This document shows positions 17,529 through 24,770 of a stretch of 64,000 nucleotides of DNA, piece after piece; the stretch's first letter is position 1, and each line of letters begins with the position of its first letter. The position numbers were made by a program, and so were the translations under genes. This stretch comes from Fictibacillus arsenicus (GTDB lineage Bacteria > Bacillota > Bacilli > Bacillales > Fictibacillaceae), in assembly GCF_001999465.1 (NCBI RefSeq), contig NZ_MQMF01000001.1:1364001-1428000 (forward strand), given 5' to 3'. The notes under the pieces are model-generated. The model was not told the DNA's origin. It saw only the letters and a list, made by a program, of their open reading frames with translations, and did not search any database.

Positions 17529-17585
17529 TAAAGAAAAGGGACTATGAACCAAACTTGCCCTTCTATGAGCCAATAAAATTTTACA

Positions 17586-17620
17586 TATAAAAGAGGATGC
17601 CTCGTTAAAAGAGACATCCT
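17586..17620 (-). terminator. Terminator of the rlmN-like gene
   Basis: On the minus strand AGGATGTCTC pairs with GAGGCATCCT (one G-T wobble), followed by TTTTAT. It separates the rlmN-like gene from the downstream promoter. Confidence 0.85.
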
Positions 17621-17628
17621 CATCATGA

Positions 17629-18708
17629 CTAAAGATTTATTGACTTGTCTTTTTCCTTTTTTATCTGCTTGCTTCTTAACTGACCGCAAGCCGCATCAAT
17701 GTCCGTTCCGTGCTCTTGGCGGATTTTACAGTTGATTCCGTTCTTTTTGAGTGTGTCATAGAAAGCTAAAACGGATTCTTGTGCACTTCGCTGATATTGG
17801 CTATGCTCATCAACTGGATTATAAGGAATGAGGTTAATATAGACTTTTTTCTTTTTATCCTGAAAAAGTACTGCAAGTTCATTTGCTTCTTCTATATGAT
17901 CATTCAAATCTTTAAGCAAGATATATTCAATCGTTATACGGCGGTTTGTTTTCTCAATATAATAGTTAATAGAATCCATTAGTTTTTCCAGTAGATACGC
18001 ACGATTAATCTTCATAATTTTTGTACGCAGATCATTATTTGGTGCGTGCAAGGAAATAGCTAAGTTAACAGGTATGTTTGTATCGGCAAATTCATAGATC
18101 TTGTTGACGATACCGCTCGTAGAAACCGTAATGTGTCTAGATCCGATAGCAAGACCTTTTTGATCAATGATAATCTTTAAAAAGTCTATCATGTTCTCAA
18201 AGTTATCAAAGGGCTCACCGATTCCCATTACTACGATATGACTAACTTTCTCGCCATTTCCTGCATCGTCCAAATGATGCTGTACATTCATGATCTGTTC
18301 CACGATCTCACCGCTAGACAGATCACGCGTTTTCGTTAATAAGCCGCTTGCACAGAAACTGCATCCGATGTTGCAGCCTACTTGAGTTGTTACACAAACT
18401 GATAAACCATATTTATGCCTCATCAAGACTGTTTCAATTAAATTGCCGTCCTTTAGCTTAAATAGAAATTTAACCGTTCCATCGGAAGCTTCTTGTTTAA
18501 CATGATGTGATAACGTATGGATGACAAAATTTTCCTCCAAAAGAGCAATACAATCCTTATTAACCTCTGACATTTCAGAGAAATCTGTTACTCTCTTCCG
18601 GTAAAGGTATTCCCATACTTGTGATGCTCGGTGTTGTTTATGTCCATGTTCTAAAAGCCATGCAGCCAGCTGTTCGAATGTTAATCCATATATGGAATTA
18701 GTAATCAT
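17629..18708 (-). CDS. RlmN-family radical SAM 23S rRNA methyltransferase (paralogue)
   Basis: This 359-residue radical-SAM enzyme has the CxxxCxxC cluster in [13 protein letters not shown], the GIGEPFDNF motif, the SAM-contacting [11 protein letters not shown] strand and the C-terminal [12 protein letters not shown] motif containing the methyl-carrying Cys. RlmN methylates C2 of A2503 in 23S rRNA and also acts on tRNA; the related Cfr methylates C8 and gives resistance to peptidyl-transferase antibiotics. [13 protein letters not shown] is intermediate between the two, but the rest is RlmN-like. It is not at the usual rlmN locus, so a second copy is likely. ATG at 18708 has AAAGAGGT 6 nt upstream; TTG at 18726 has none. 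Confidence 0.8.
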   Translation of the reverse strand: MITNSIYGLTFEQLAAWLLEHGHKQHRASQVWEYLYRKRVTDFSEMSEVNKDCIALLEENFVIHTLSHHVKQEASDGTVKFLFKLKDGNLIETVLMRHKYGLSVCVTTQVGCNIGCSFCASGLLTKTRDLSSGEIVEQIMNVQHHLDDAGNGEKVSHIVVMGIGEPFDNFENMIDFLKIIIDQKGLAIGSRHITVSTSGIVNKIYEFADTNIPVNLAISLHAPNNDLRTKIMKINRAYLLEKLMDSINYYIEKTNRRITIEYILLKDLNDHIEEANELAVLFQDKKKKVYINLIPYNPVDEHSQYQRSAQESVLAFYDTLKKNGINCKIRQEHGTDIDAACGQLRSKQIKKEKDKSINL

Positions 18709-18961
18709 TAAAAGACCTCTTTTCAAAACCTAAAACTTATTCTTCTATACTACTGAAAACTTATCATTCCCACAATGTTATCATGCCATTTCCAATACAT
18801 TCATATTAAAATCTTATCTTTTAAACCATACTATATTTTGGGTCTTTCATAATCACTTGTTTAGCTCTTTTTTTGCTGTTATAAGCCTTTTAACCTATAT
18901 AGGTTGTAATTTCCATTTACGAATAAATAATAACCTGTAATAATAGATAAGCCAAAAACTT

Positions 18962-18991
18962 TTGACAATAATAAATATTTCAAAGTATTAT
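18962..18991 (+). promoter_or_regulatory. Sigma-A promoter of dtpT
   Basis: TTGACA, 18 nt, TATTAT, 27 nt before the dtpT start with AAAGGAGG in between. In the rest of the 18709-18961 gap I see nothing recognisable. Confidence 0.7.
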
Positions 18992-19018
18992 ATTTAATGA
19001 ACTAAAGGAGGTTGTCTT

Positions 19019-20509
19019 ATGTCAGACATCAATAGACAGAAAATTGTGGACAGTGTGCCTCAAAAAGGCTTCTTCGGACATCCTAAAGGCTTGTTTACAC
19101 TTTTCTTCACAGAGTTTTGGGAGCGCTTTTCTTACTATGGAATGAGAGCAATCCTCATTTATTACATGTACTACGAAGTTTCTAAAGGTGGATTAGGAAT
19201 TGAGGAATCCACAGCATTAGCAATCATGTCCATTTATGGTTCACTAGTATATATGTCTGGTGTTATCGGTGGTTGGTTAGCAGACAGAGTTTTTGGTACA
19301 TCTAGGGCGTTATTCTATGGTGGTATTCTAATTATGATCGGACATATTGTCTTATCATTGCCAGGCGATCTGACGATGTTATTTATTTCAATGGTCTTTA
19401 TCGTAATTGGTACAGGTTTACTTAAGCCTAACGTATCATCTGTTGTAGGTGATATGTACGCGCCTGAAGATAATCGCCGTGATGCAGGATTTAGTATTTT
19501 CTATATGGGTATTAACTTAGGTGCTTTCTTGTCTCCGTTAATCGTAGGTGAAGTTGCAAAAACGAGCTTCCACTTAGGTTTCGGAATTGCAGCAGTTGGT
19601 ATGTTATTAGGTCTAATCGTATTTGTTGCAACAAAAAAGAAAAACTTAGGTCTTGCAGGTGCTACTGTGCCTAACCCGCTTTCTTCAGCTGAGAAGAAAA
19701 AATATTCATTAATCGTTGGTGTAACTGTAGTAGCATTAGCAGTTATCTTAGGAATTACAATTCCTGCTGGAATCTTTACACTTGATGTATTTATTACACT
19801 TGTAGGTATTTTCGGTATTACGATTCCGACTATTTATTTTATCGTTATGTACCGCAGCCCAAAAACAACAGCTACAGAACGTTCAAGAATCTTGGCATAT
19901 ATTCCATTGTTTATTGCTTCTGTTATGTTCTGGGCTATTCAAGAACAAGGATCAACAATTCTTGCAGCTTATGCGGACAAGCGTACTGATTTAGAATTTG
20001 CTGGTCTTACGATTTCTCCAGCTTGGTTCCAATCCTTGAATCCATTATTCATTATCGTTCTTGCACCTGTATTCGCTTGGATGTGGGTGAAGCTTGGTGA
20101 TCGTCAACCTACAGTACCCAAGAAATTTGCTTTAAGTTTATTATTTGCTGGTTTATCATTCTTAGTTATTCTTCTGCCTGCTTATTTTGGCGGAGAAAAC
20201 ACATTGGTAAATCCATTATGGCTTGTTCTTAGTTACTTTATCGTTGTACTTGGTGAACTCTTATTGTCACCAGTTGGACTTTCAGCAACAACAAAACTAG
20301 CTCCAGCTGCTTTCTCTGCACAAACAATGAGCTTATGGTTCTTATCAAGTGCTGCTGCACAAGCAATCAATGCACAAATCGTCAAGTTCTATTCTGCAGA
20401 AACAGAAATGATGTACTTCGGTACAATCGGTGGAGTTGCAATCCTGTTAAGTTTGATCCTATTCGTGATCTCTCCAAAGATTCAAGGGTTCATGAAAGGT
20501 ATTCGTTAA
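19019..20509 (+). CDS. dtpT: Proton-dependent di-/tripeptide transporter (POT family)
   Basis: This 496-residue membrane protein has 12-14 helices. It carries the POT signature FTEFWERFSYYGMRAILIYYM (ExxERFxYYG, residues 29-37), the second motif GGWLADRVFGTSRA, and IFYMGINLGAFLSPL. It imports di- and tripeptides with protons at the cytoplasmic membrane. Start ATG at 19019 has an ideal AAAGGAGG ribosome binding site and a consensus promoter. It is monocistronic with a downstream terminator, corresponding to YclF/DtpT of bacilli. Confidence 0.92.
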   Translation: MSDINRQKIVDSVPQKGFFGHPKGLFTLFFTEFWERFSYYGMRAILIYYMYYEVSKGGLGIEESTALAIMSIYGSLVYMSGVIGGWLADRVFGTSRALFYGGILIMIGHIVLSLPGDLTMLFISMVFIVIGTGLLKPNVSSVVGDMYAPEDNRRDAGFSIFYMGINLGAFLSPLIVGEVAKTSFHLGFGIAAVGMLLGLIVFVATKKKNLGLAGATVPNPLSSAEKKKYSLIVGVTVVALAVILGITIPAGIFTLDVFITLVGIFGITIPTIYFIVMYRSPKTTATERSRILAYIPLFIASVMFWAIQEQGSTILAAYADKRTDLEFAGLTISPAWFQSLNPLFIIVLAPVFAWMWVKLGDRQPTVPKKFALSLLFAGLSFLVILLPAYFGGENTLVNPLWLVLSYFIVVLGELLLSPVGLSATTKLAPAAFSAQTMSLWFLSSAAAQAINAQIVKFYSAETEMMYFGTIGGVAILLSLILFVISPKIQGFMKGIR

Positions 20510-20522
20510 TCATTTTTAATTT

Positions 20523-20571
20523 AAGCCATTGGTTTAATGGAAATCCCATTATACCAGTGGTTTTTTTGTGA
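20523..20571 (+). terminator. Terminator of dtpT
   Basis: AGCCATTGGT pairs with ACCAGTGGTT through G-T wobbles around a long loop that contains a second short inverted repeat, followed by TTTTTTT. Confidence 0.65.
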
Positions 20572-20711
20572 TAAAAATTGTACGCAGCCATTTTTAAAAT
20601 ATCAATTGTTTGTCCAAACATTTTAGACAAGCTTGCGTAAGATAGATTATGGAAGAAGGTATAGTCATTGTCCTCCCTCCAAAGGTTCACATATAGAAGG
20701 GGGTGTCTATA

Positions 20712-20789
20712 GTGTTACCGATCTTATTTCCTATTAAGAAAAGAAAGAAGCGCTGTAAGAAGCAAACGAACGGCGTAAATCCTGCGTAA
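20712..20789 (+). CDS. Possible small basic protein (25 aa)
   Basis: GTG-initiated ORF beginning MLPILFPIKKRKKRCKKQTN. AGAAGGGGG lies 8 nt upstream and a clean terminator follows 10 nt after the stop, so it has the layout of a real tiny transcription unit. A hydrophobic N-terminus followed by a Lys/Arg run is visible. No family is recognised. It lies in the 521-bp gap between dtpT and the next gene, flanked by inverted copies of TTGTCCAAACA. Confidence 0.45.
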   Translation: MLPILFPIKKRKKRCKKQTNGVNPA

Positions 20790-20795
20790 TTTATT

Positions 20796-20831
20796 ACGAA
20801 AAAAAGCCGGACAAATTTCCCGGCTTTTTAA
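20796..20831 (+). terminator. Terminator after the 25-aa ORF
   Basis: AAAAAGCCGG and CCGGCTTTTT form a stem around ACAAATTT. The symmetry means it could also act on the minus strand. Confidence 0.8.
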
Positions 20832-21030
20832 CTTACATATTATAAGGGCCCCTTTTATCAAAAACTAGGATATTATACAAACCATTGTTTGGACAACCAC
20901 ATATAGTACAAGCAAGGGGGAAATTCATACAAACGAAAGTTATAGTGAACACTTATCATTTCTTGTAAGTAATAGTTTTGAGTTTTACGCTATTCTTCCC
21001 CTTCGCAGAGTATTATAAGGGGGAATATCT

Positions 21031-21522
21031 TTGTATATTCGTAAATGGATTCCTGGTAAAGACAATCCTATATTAGTAGATATGGTAGTTAACAACTTTC
21101 AAGTAAAAAAAGAAGTCATCCAGCTTATTTTAGGTATGGCTAATGAGGTCATGGTTGTTTGCGACAGCAGCGATAGAATCGCAGGCTTTGTTAGTTACCG
21201 CTTTAGATTAGGCAATATGATTTTGGTAGATTACGTGGTGCTGGATACAAAGCATCAAGGAAAAGGAATCGCCAGTTCTTTTCTTCCAGTTTTCGAAAAC
21301 CATCTATTAAAACAAGGCATTCAAGTGGTTTATGGTACTGTGGATGAAGATAACACGGATGCTCTTAGAGCTTTTAAACAATGGGGCTTTGAGGTACAAG
21401 GGCAGATCGGTTCAAGTATCGTTATCCAAAAAAATCTTACAGGTTCAAATCAGCAAAACCGTGCTCGTACTTCTAATGTAAGGAAGCTAAGTTCGCCTCC
21501 ATCACTAGGTTTAACCATGTGA
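21031..21522 (+). CDS. GNAT family N-acetyltransferase
   Basis: This 163-residue protein has the GNAT motif VVLDTKHQGKGIASSFLPVF (QGKGIA loop) and the following TVDEDNTDALRAFKQWGFEV strand-helix typical of the fold. A disordered basic tail of about 25 residues (QNRARTSNVRKLSSPPSLG) follows the domain. The start is TTG at 21031 with AAGGGGG upstream. The acceptor substrate cannot be inferred. It is monocistronic with its own terminator. Confidence 0.8.
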   Translation: MYIRKWIPGKDNPILVDMVVNNFQVKKEVIQLILGMANEVMVVCDSSDRIAGFVSYRFRLGNMILVDYVVLDTKHQGKGIASSFLPVFENHLLKQGIQVVYGTVDEDNTDALRAFKQWGFEVQGQIGSSIVIQKNLTGSNQQNRARTSNVRKLSSPPSLGLTM

Positions 21523-21529
21523 TTAAATT

Positions 21530-21567
21530 AGCAGATCCATAATAATTGTTGGGTCTGCTTTTTTTGT
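21530..21567 (+). terminator. Terminator of the GNAT gene
   Basis: AGCAGATCCA pairs with TGGGTCTGCT (one wobble), followed by a T-run. Confidence 0.85.
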
Positions 21568-21648
21568 GCTATTAATTTTAAAAGCTGGCTCGTTATGTTG
21601 AGCCAGCTTGTCTGTTTTTAAAATATAAATATATGAGACTTGTTTGTC

Positions 21649-21831
21649 CTAAAAGTTTGTTGGATTTTGCTTTGGTCGTTTTAACTTTTTTGGTGCTCTT
21701 AGGAACGTATTATCACTGCTGAAAATCTCATCTATAGCTCTTCTGTTCCAATCATTGTTATACTCCTGATCGCTGCATATACATCCGCTTAAATCGTATC
21801 GGAACAAACCACAATGCGGGCAATTACTCAC
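21649..21831 (-). CDS. Small zinc-ribbon-like hypothetical protein (60 aa)
   Basis: The N-terminus holds two cysteine pairs, MSNCPHCGLF and SGCIC, spaced like a small treble-clef or zinc ribbon. A polar middle and a basic C-terminus (RAPKKLKRPKQ) follow. The start is GTG at 21831, with GGGGTGAT about 7 nt upstream. No enzyme domain is present. Metal binding and nucleic-acid contact are plausible but inferred. Confidence 0.55.
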   Translation of the reverse strand: MSNCPHCGLFRYDLSGCICSDQEYNNDWNRRAIDEIFSSDNTFLRAPKKLKRPKQNPTNF

Positions 21832-21946
21832 TATCCATCACCCCCCATTTTTCAACATAACATATTCTATGAAACCGTATAAAAAAGGTAACGGCTATTG
21901 CTAGATATATTAATAAAAATGGATTTTACTGCAAAATATAGTAAAT

Positions 21947-22771
21947 TTATTTTGAAGCAGCTTTCTTATTCATCCACTCGGGTTTATGAAATTGATTAAA
22001 GTCACTGTTGATTACTTTTTCAAATTCTTTGGACTCCACTGCTGCTTTAAGATCTTTAGCCAACTTTGAATTCTTATCTTCTTCTAAAACAACGATTCGA
22101 TTAATGATTTCATCTGGAAGCTTGTCCTTTACAATGGCGTCCTCTAAGTTTAAACCTGATGAGATCGCGAAGTTTCCATTAACCGCTGCTAAATCAACAG
22201 ATTCCAATGTACGGGGAGTTTGAGCCGCCTCTACCGGCTGAAATTTAAGTTTCTTCGGATTTTTTGTAACGTCTTTTTCTGAGACGCGCAACGGATTTGC
22301 TTTATTATCTATCTCTATTAATCCGTTATCTCTTAAAACCGTTAGACCACGAGCTAAATTTGTAGGATCATTTGCTAGTGCGACCGTGCTCCCAGGCTTA
22401 ATTTCTTCGAGCGATTTAAATTTGTTGGAGTATATGCCGATCGGAGCTGTCGGTACAGTCACTACACTTGATAATTTCATATCATTCTCTTTTGAAAAAG
22501 CGTCCATATACACCTTGTGCTGAAAAAGATTTGCATCAAGCGCACCGCTCTTAAGGGATATATTCGGCTGTACATAGTCATTGAATTCCTTTACCTCGAC
22601 TTTGTATCCTTTTTTCTCTAAATATGGCTTAACACCTTTTTCAAGCATATCGCTATATGGAACGGTCGCTCCGAGTGTAATCTCTTTCTTCTCCCCTTCT
22701 CCTGAAGCTCCACATCCAGCTAAAGCAATGATGACTGTAAGCCCTATGATTAACCGAGTTATTTTTTTCAT
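21947..22771 (-). CDS. MetQ/NlpA family substrate-binding lipoprotein
   Basis: This 274-residue lipoprotein has a lipobox in VIIALAGCGAS (lipidated Cys20) and a MetQ/NlpA fold: ITLGATVPYSDMLE, DYVQPNISLKSGALDANLFQ, VALANDPTNLARGL. It binds methionine or a related sulfur compound outside the membrane for a MetNP importer. No ABC ATPase or permease lies beside it, so it would need partners encoded elsewhere. It follows the LLM monooxygenase by 23 bp and so falls under the same SAM-I riboswitch, which supports a role in sulfur supply. Confidence 0.88.
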   Translation of the reverse strand: MKKITRLIIGLTVIIALAGCGASGEGEKKEITLGATVPYSDMLEKGVKPYLEKKGYKVEVKEFNDYVQPNISLKSGALDANLFQHKVYMDAFSKENDMKLSSVVTVPTAPIGIYSNKFKSLEEIKPGSTVALANDPTNLARGLTVLRDNGLIEIDNKANPLRVSEKDVTKNPKKLKFQPVEAAQTPRTLESVDLAAVNGNFAISSGLNLEDAIVKDKLPDEIINRIVVLEEDKNSKLAKDLKAAVESKEFEKVINSDFNQFHKPEWMNKKAASK

Positions 22772-22794
22772 TCTCTCCTCACTCCTGAATTATA

Positions 22795-24180
22795 TTATTT
22801 TATTTCTGATAAAACTCTTCTATATTTCGCTGCAGGATGGTCATCTGGCAATAACCTATCACTAAATAATTTTTCCCTCAGCGTACCTTTGTTATAGTCT
22901 TTTTTATATAATCCTCTCTCTTGAAGTACCGGTACAACGAGTTCCACAAAAGCTTCCAGATCACCTGGGGTTACAAGGTGATTTAAGTTAAATCCATCAA
23001 CACCAGACTCCTCAAACTGAGCTTGAATCCCGTCTGCAACTTGCTCTGGATTTCCTACGATATAGCTTCCCCTGTCAGGTGACTCAAACCGGTTAAGCAC
23101 TTCTCCTACAGTAAGTTTTTTAGGAGCATCTTTTGTAAGTGTGGCAGCCTTGTAATGGCCGCCTTCAGTAGACTTTGTATATTCAAACGGAAGGTCTGGA
23201 TCAAGTTCTTCATATTCAGCGATATCATATCCGCTTGCCCCATATTGTGCCTTTGCAGCATCTGAGCTCCAAACCTTTGAATATTCCTCAAATTTCCGTT
23301 CTGCTTCCTCTGTTGTTTCTCCAACAACTACGTTTAGGAACGAAAAAATTTTAATATTCTCAGGGTTCCGGCCATGTTTTTTTGCCCGCTCTCTAATATC
23401 ATCTGCATAGAATCGGATCCTTTTAGCTGTTGGACCTCCCACAAAAATACACTCTGCATGTTTTGCAGCAAAATCACGTCCTCTTTCTGAGGTGCCTGCC
23501 TGATATATAACAGGTGTTCTCTGCAGGGATGGCTCGCTTAAATGAGGTCCTTCCACTTTAAAATACTGTCCTTCATGGTTGATCTCATGGACCTTTTCAG
23601 GATCAACCAGCGTATTCGTCTCGATATCTTCAACAACTGCATCGTCTTCCCAGCTGTTTTCCCAAAGCTTGTAAGATACTTCGAGATACTCATCAGCGAT
23701 GTTATAACGCTCATCGTGTTTAATCATATCCTCCAGGCCAAAGTTTTTTGCGGCATTAGGAAGATAAGAAGTTACGACATTCCAAGCAATCCTTCCATTC
23801 GTTAAATGATCAAGTGTAGAAAAACGGCGTGCATTTCCAAAAGGCTGTTCATATGTGGTACTGACCGTAACCGCAAACGATAAATTTTCAGTTACACTAG
23901 CCATCGCAGAGATGAGCAGAGCTGGGTCGTTTAGCGGGACCTGCAGTCCATCCCTGATAGAAGGAGCTTTACTCTTTTGGTAAGTGTCATAAACGCCTAA
24001 AACATCTGCAAAAAATATCGCATCGAACTTCCCTTTCTCCAGCAGCTTTGCGTAATCAATCCAATAATCTAAATCTTTGTAGCGCTTATGCCGTTTATTT
24101 TCCGGGTGCTTCCAAAGTCCATGAGAGTTATGCATAGCGCTTGTCATTTCAAATGCGTTTAACAAAATTTCTTTGCTCAA
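22795..24180 (-). CDS. LLM flavin-dependent monooxygenase (NtaA/SnaA/DszA family)
   Basis: This 461-residue FMN-dependent enzyme has family sequence HGLWKHPENKRHKRYKDLDY, KFDAIFFADVLGVYDTY, NGRIAWNVVTSYLPNAAKNF and QAGTSERGRDFAAKHAE. NtaA/SnaA/DszA enzymes use reduced flavin to oxidise chelators, sulfones or related compounds. TTG at 24180 is the start because GGAGGA lies 8 nt upstream; the longer frame to 24315 runs back through a riboswitch terminator and is not real. It is first gene of an operon with the MetQ-like lipoprotein, under SAM riboswitch control, suggesting release of sulfur from an organosulfur compound. Confidence 0.85.
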   Translation of the reverse strand: MSKEILLNAFEMTSAMHNSHGLWKHPENKRHKRYKDLDYWIDYAKLLEKGKFDAIFFADVLGVYDTYQKSKAPSIRDGLQVPLNDPALLISAMASVTENLSFAVTVSTTYEQPFGNARRFSTLDHLTNGRIAWNVVTSYLPNAAKNFGLEDMIKHDERYNIADEYLEVSYKLWENSWEDDAVVEDIETNTLVDPEKVHEINHEGQYFKVEGPHLSEPSLQRTPVIYQAGTSERGRDFAAKHAECIFVGGPTAKRIRFYADDIRERAKKHGRNPENIKIFSFLNVVVGETTEEAERKFEEYSKVWSSDAAKAQYGASGYDIAEYEELDPDLPFEYTKSTEGGHYKAATLTKDAPKKLTVGEVLNRFESPDRGSYIVGNPEQVADGIQAQFEESGVDGFNLNHLVTPGDLEAFVELVVPVLQERGLYKKDYNKGTLREKLFSDRLLPDDHPAAKYRRVLSEIK

Positions 24181-24228
24181 AATGATTTCCTCCGTAACGT
24201 TTGAATTTTTTGTACCGCTCCAAAGAGA

Positions 24229-24264
24229 AAAAATAAAAACCTCTTCATGAAATAAGAAGAGGTT
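24229..24264 (-). terminator. Riboswitch expression-platform terminator (minus)
   Basis: On the minus strand AACCTCTTC and GAAGAGGTT pair, followed by TTTTATTTT. It lies between the SAM aptamer and the LLM gene. Confidence 0.8.
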
Positions 24265-24299
24265 AATAAAATACGTAAATAATAAAAACGCATTTGTTC

Positions 24300-24405
24300 T
24301 CTCCTTATCTTTCAAGCTTGTAAGCTTGCTGGAATTGGCACAGTTCTAAAATAGTTGTTGCCGAGGCTTCAAAGGGCCAGTCCCTCCACCTCTCTCGATA
24401 AGAAA
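24300..24405 (-). promoter_or_regulatory. SAM-I riboswitch (S-box) upstream of LLM-metQ
   Basis: The minus strand shows the S-box core in order: TTATCGAGAGAGGTGGAGGG, ACTGGCCC, GAAGCCTCGGCAAC, GTGCCAATTCCAGCAAG, then GAAAGATAAGGAGAG closing P1. High SAM would favour the downstream terminator. Confidence 0.93.
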
Positions 24406-24430
24406 TCGATAATATTCAATTTATCAACAG

Positions 24431-24459
24431 AATATACAGGAATAAAAGTAGCCTGTCAA
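24431..24459 (-). promoter_or_regulatory. Promoter of the LLM-metQ S-box transcript
   Basis: TTGACA, 17 nt, TATATT on the minus strand, placed just upstream of the aptamer. Confidence 0.75.
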
Positions 24460-24506
24460 CGCACATTTTAAAAATAATAAAAAAATTTTAAGTTTTCAGT
24501 TTTCCA

Positions 24507-24536
24507 TTGACAATATACTCTCTAGTATTTTATAGT
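24507..24536 (+). promoter_or_regulatory. Promoter of the plus-strand S-box transcript
   Basis: TTGACA, 18 nt, TATAGT, about 30 nt before the plus-strand aptamer. Confidence 0.7.
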
Positions 24537-24566
24537 GATGACTATTAAAATTTAAAATCTATTATT

Positions 24567-24685
24567 CTTATCACGAGTCAGGGGAGGAACTGGTCCTAAG
24601 ATCCTGCAGCAACCGCTTATCTTTACTAGATAGGAAAGGTGCTAATTCCAGCAGACATGCTAGTGTCTGAGAGATGAGAAAGAGT
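24567..24685 (+). promoter_or_regulatory. SAM-I riboswitch (S-box) upstream of the acyl-CoA dehydrogenase-like gene
   Basis: The S-box core is in order: CTTATCACGAGTCAGGGGAG, GAACTGGTCC, GATCCTGCAGCAACC, AAGGTGCTAATTCCAGCAG, then GAGAGATGAGAAAG closing P1. It is a second, independent aptamer, divergent from the one at 24300-24405. Confidence 0.93.
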
Positions 24686-24692
24686 TTTTAAC

Positions 24693-24728
24693 AATCCTCT
24701 TTCGTCATTTTGAAAGGAGGATTTTTTT
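24693..24728 (+). terminator. Riboswitch expression-platform terminator (plus)
   Basis: ATCCTCTTTC pairs with GAAAGGAGGAT (one bulged G), followed by TTTTTTT. Its 3' arm contains AAAGGAGG, which is also a ribosome binding site for the short ORF at 24729. Confidence 0.75.
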
Positions 24729-24770
24729 ATGTCCTCTAAAAAAATTACCGGAGGGAAAATTTGTGACTAA
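24729..24770 (+). CDS. Possible 13-codon leader ORF coupled to the next gene
   Basis: ATG-initiated MSSKKITGGKICD has AAAGGAGG at good spacing. Its stop overlaps the GTG start of the next gene, which would allow translational coupling. The ribosome binding site lies in the terminator arm, so it is hidden when the riboswitch is off. It may equally be non-functional. Confidence 0.3.
   Translation: MSSKKITGGKICD

Noticed and set aside
17629-18708. Calling the radical SAM gene cfr
   Set aside because: Most motifs match RlmN (for example GIGEPFDNF and the N-terminal region). Only one segment is intermediate, so resistance activity cannot be claimed.
18821-18850. 9-codon ORF (MKDPKYSMV) upstream of the rlmN-like gene as a leader peptide
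   Set aside because: No Shine-Dalgarno, no terminator between it and the gene, and no competing stems.
24181-24315. 45-residue N-terminal extension of the LLM monooxygenase
   Set aside because: It runs through the riboswitch terminator. The TTG at 24180 has a proper ribosome binding site.
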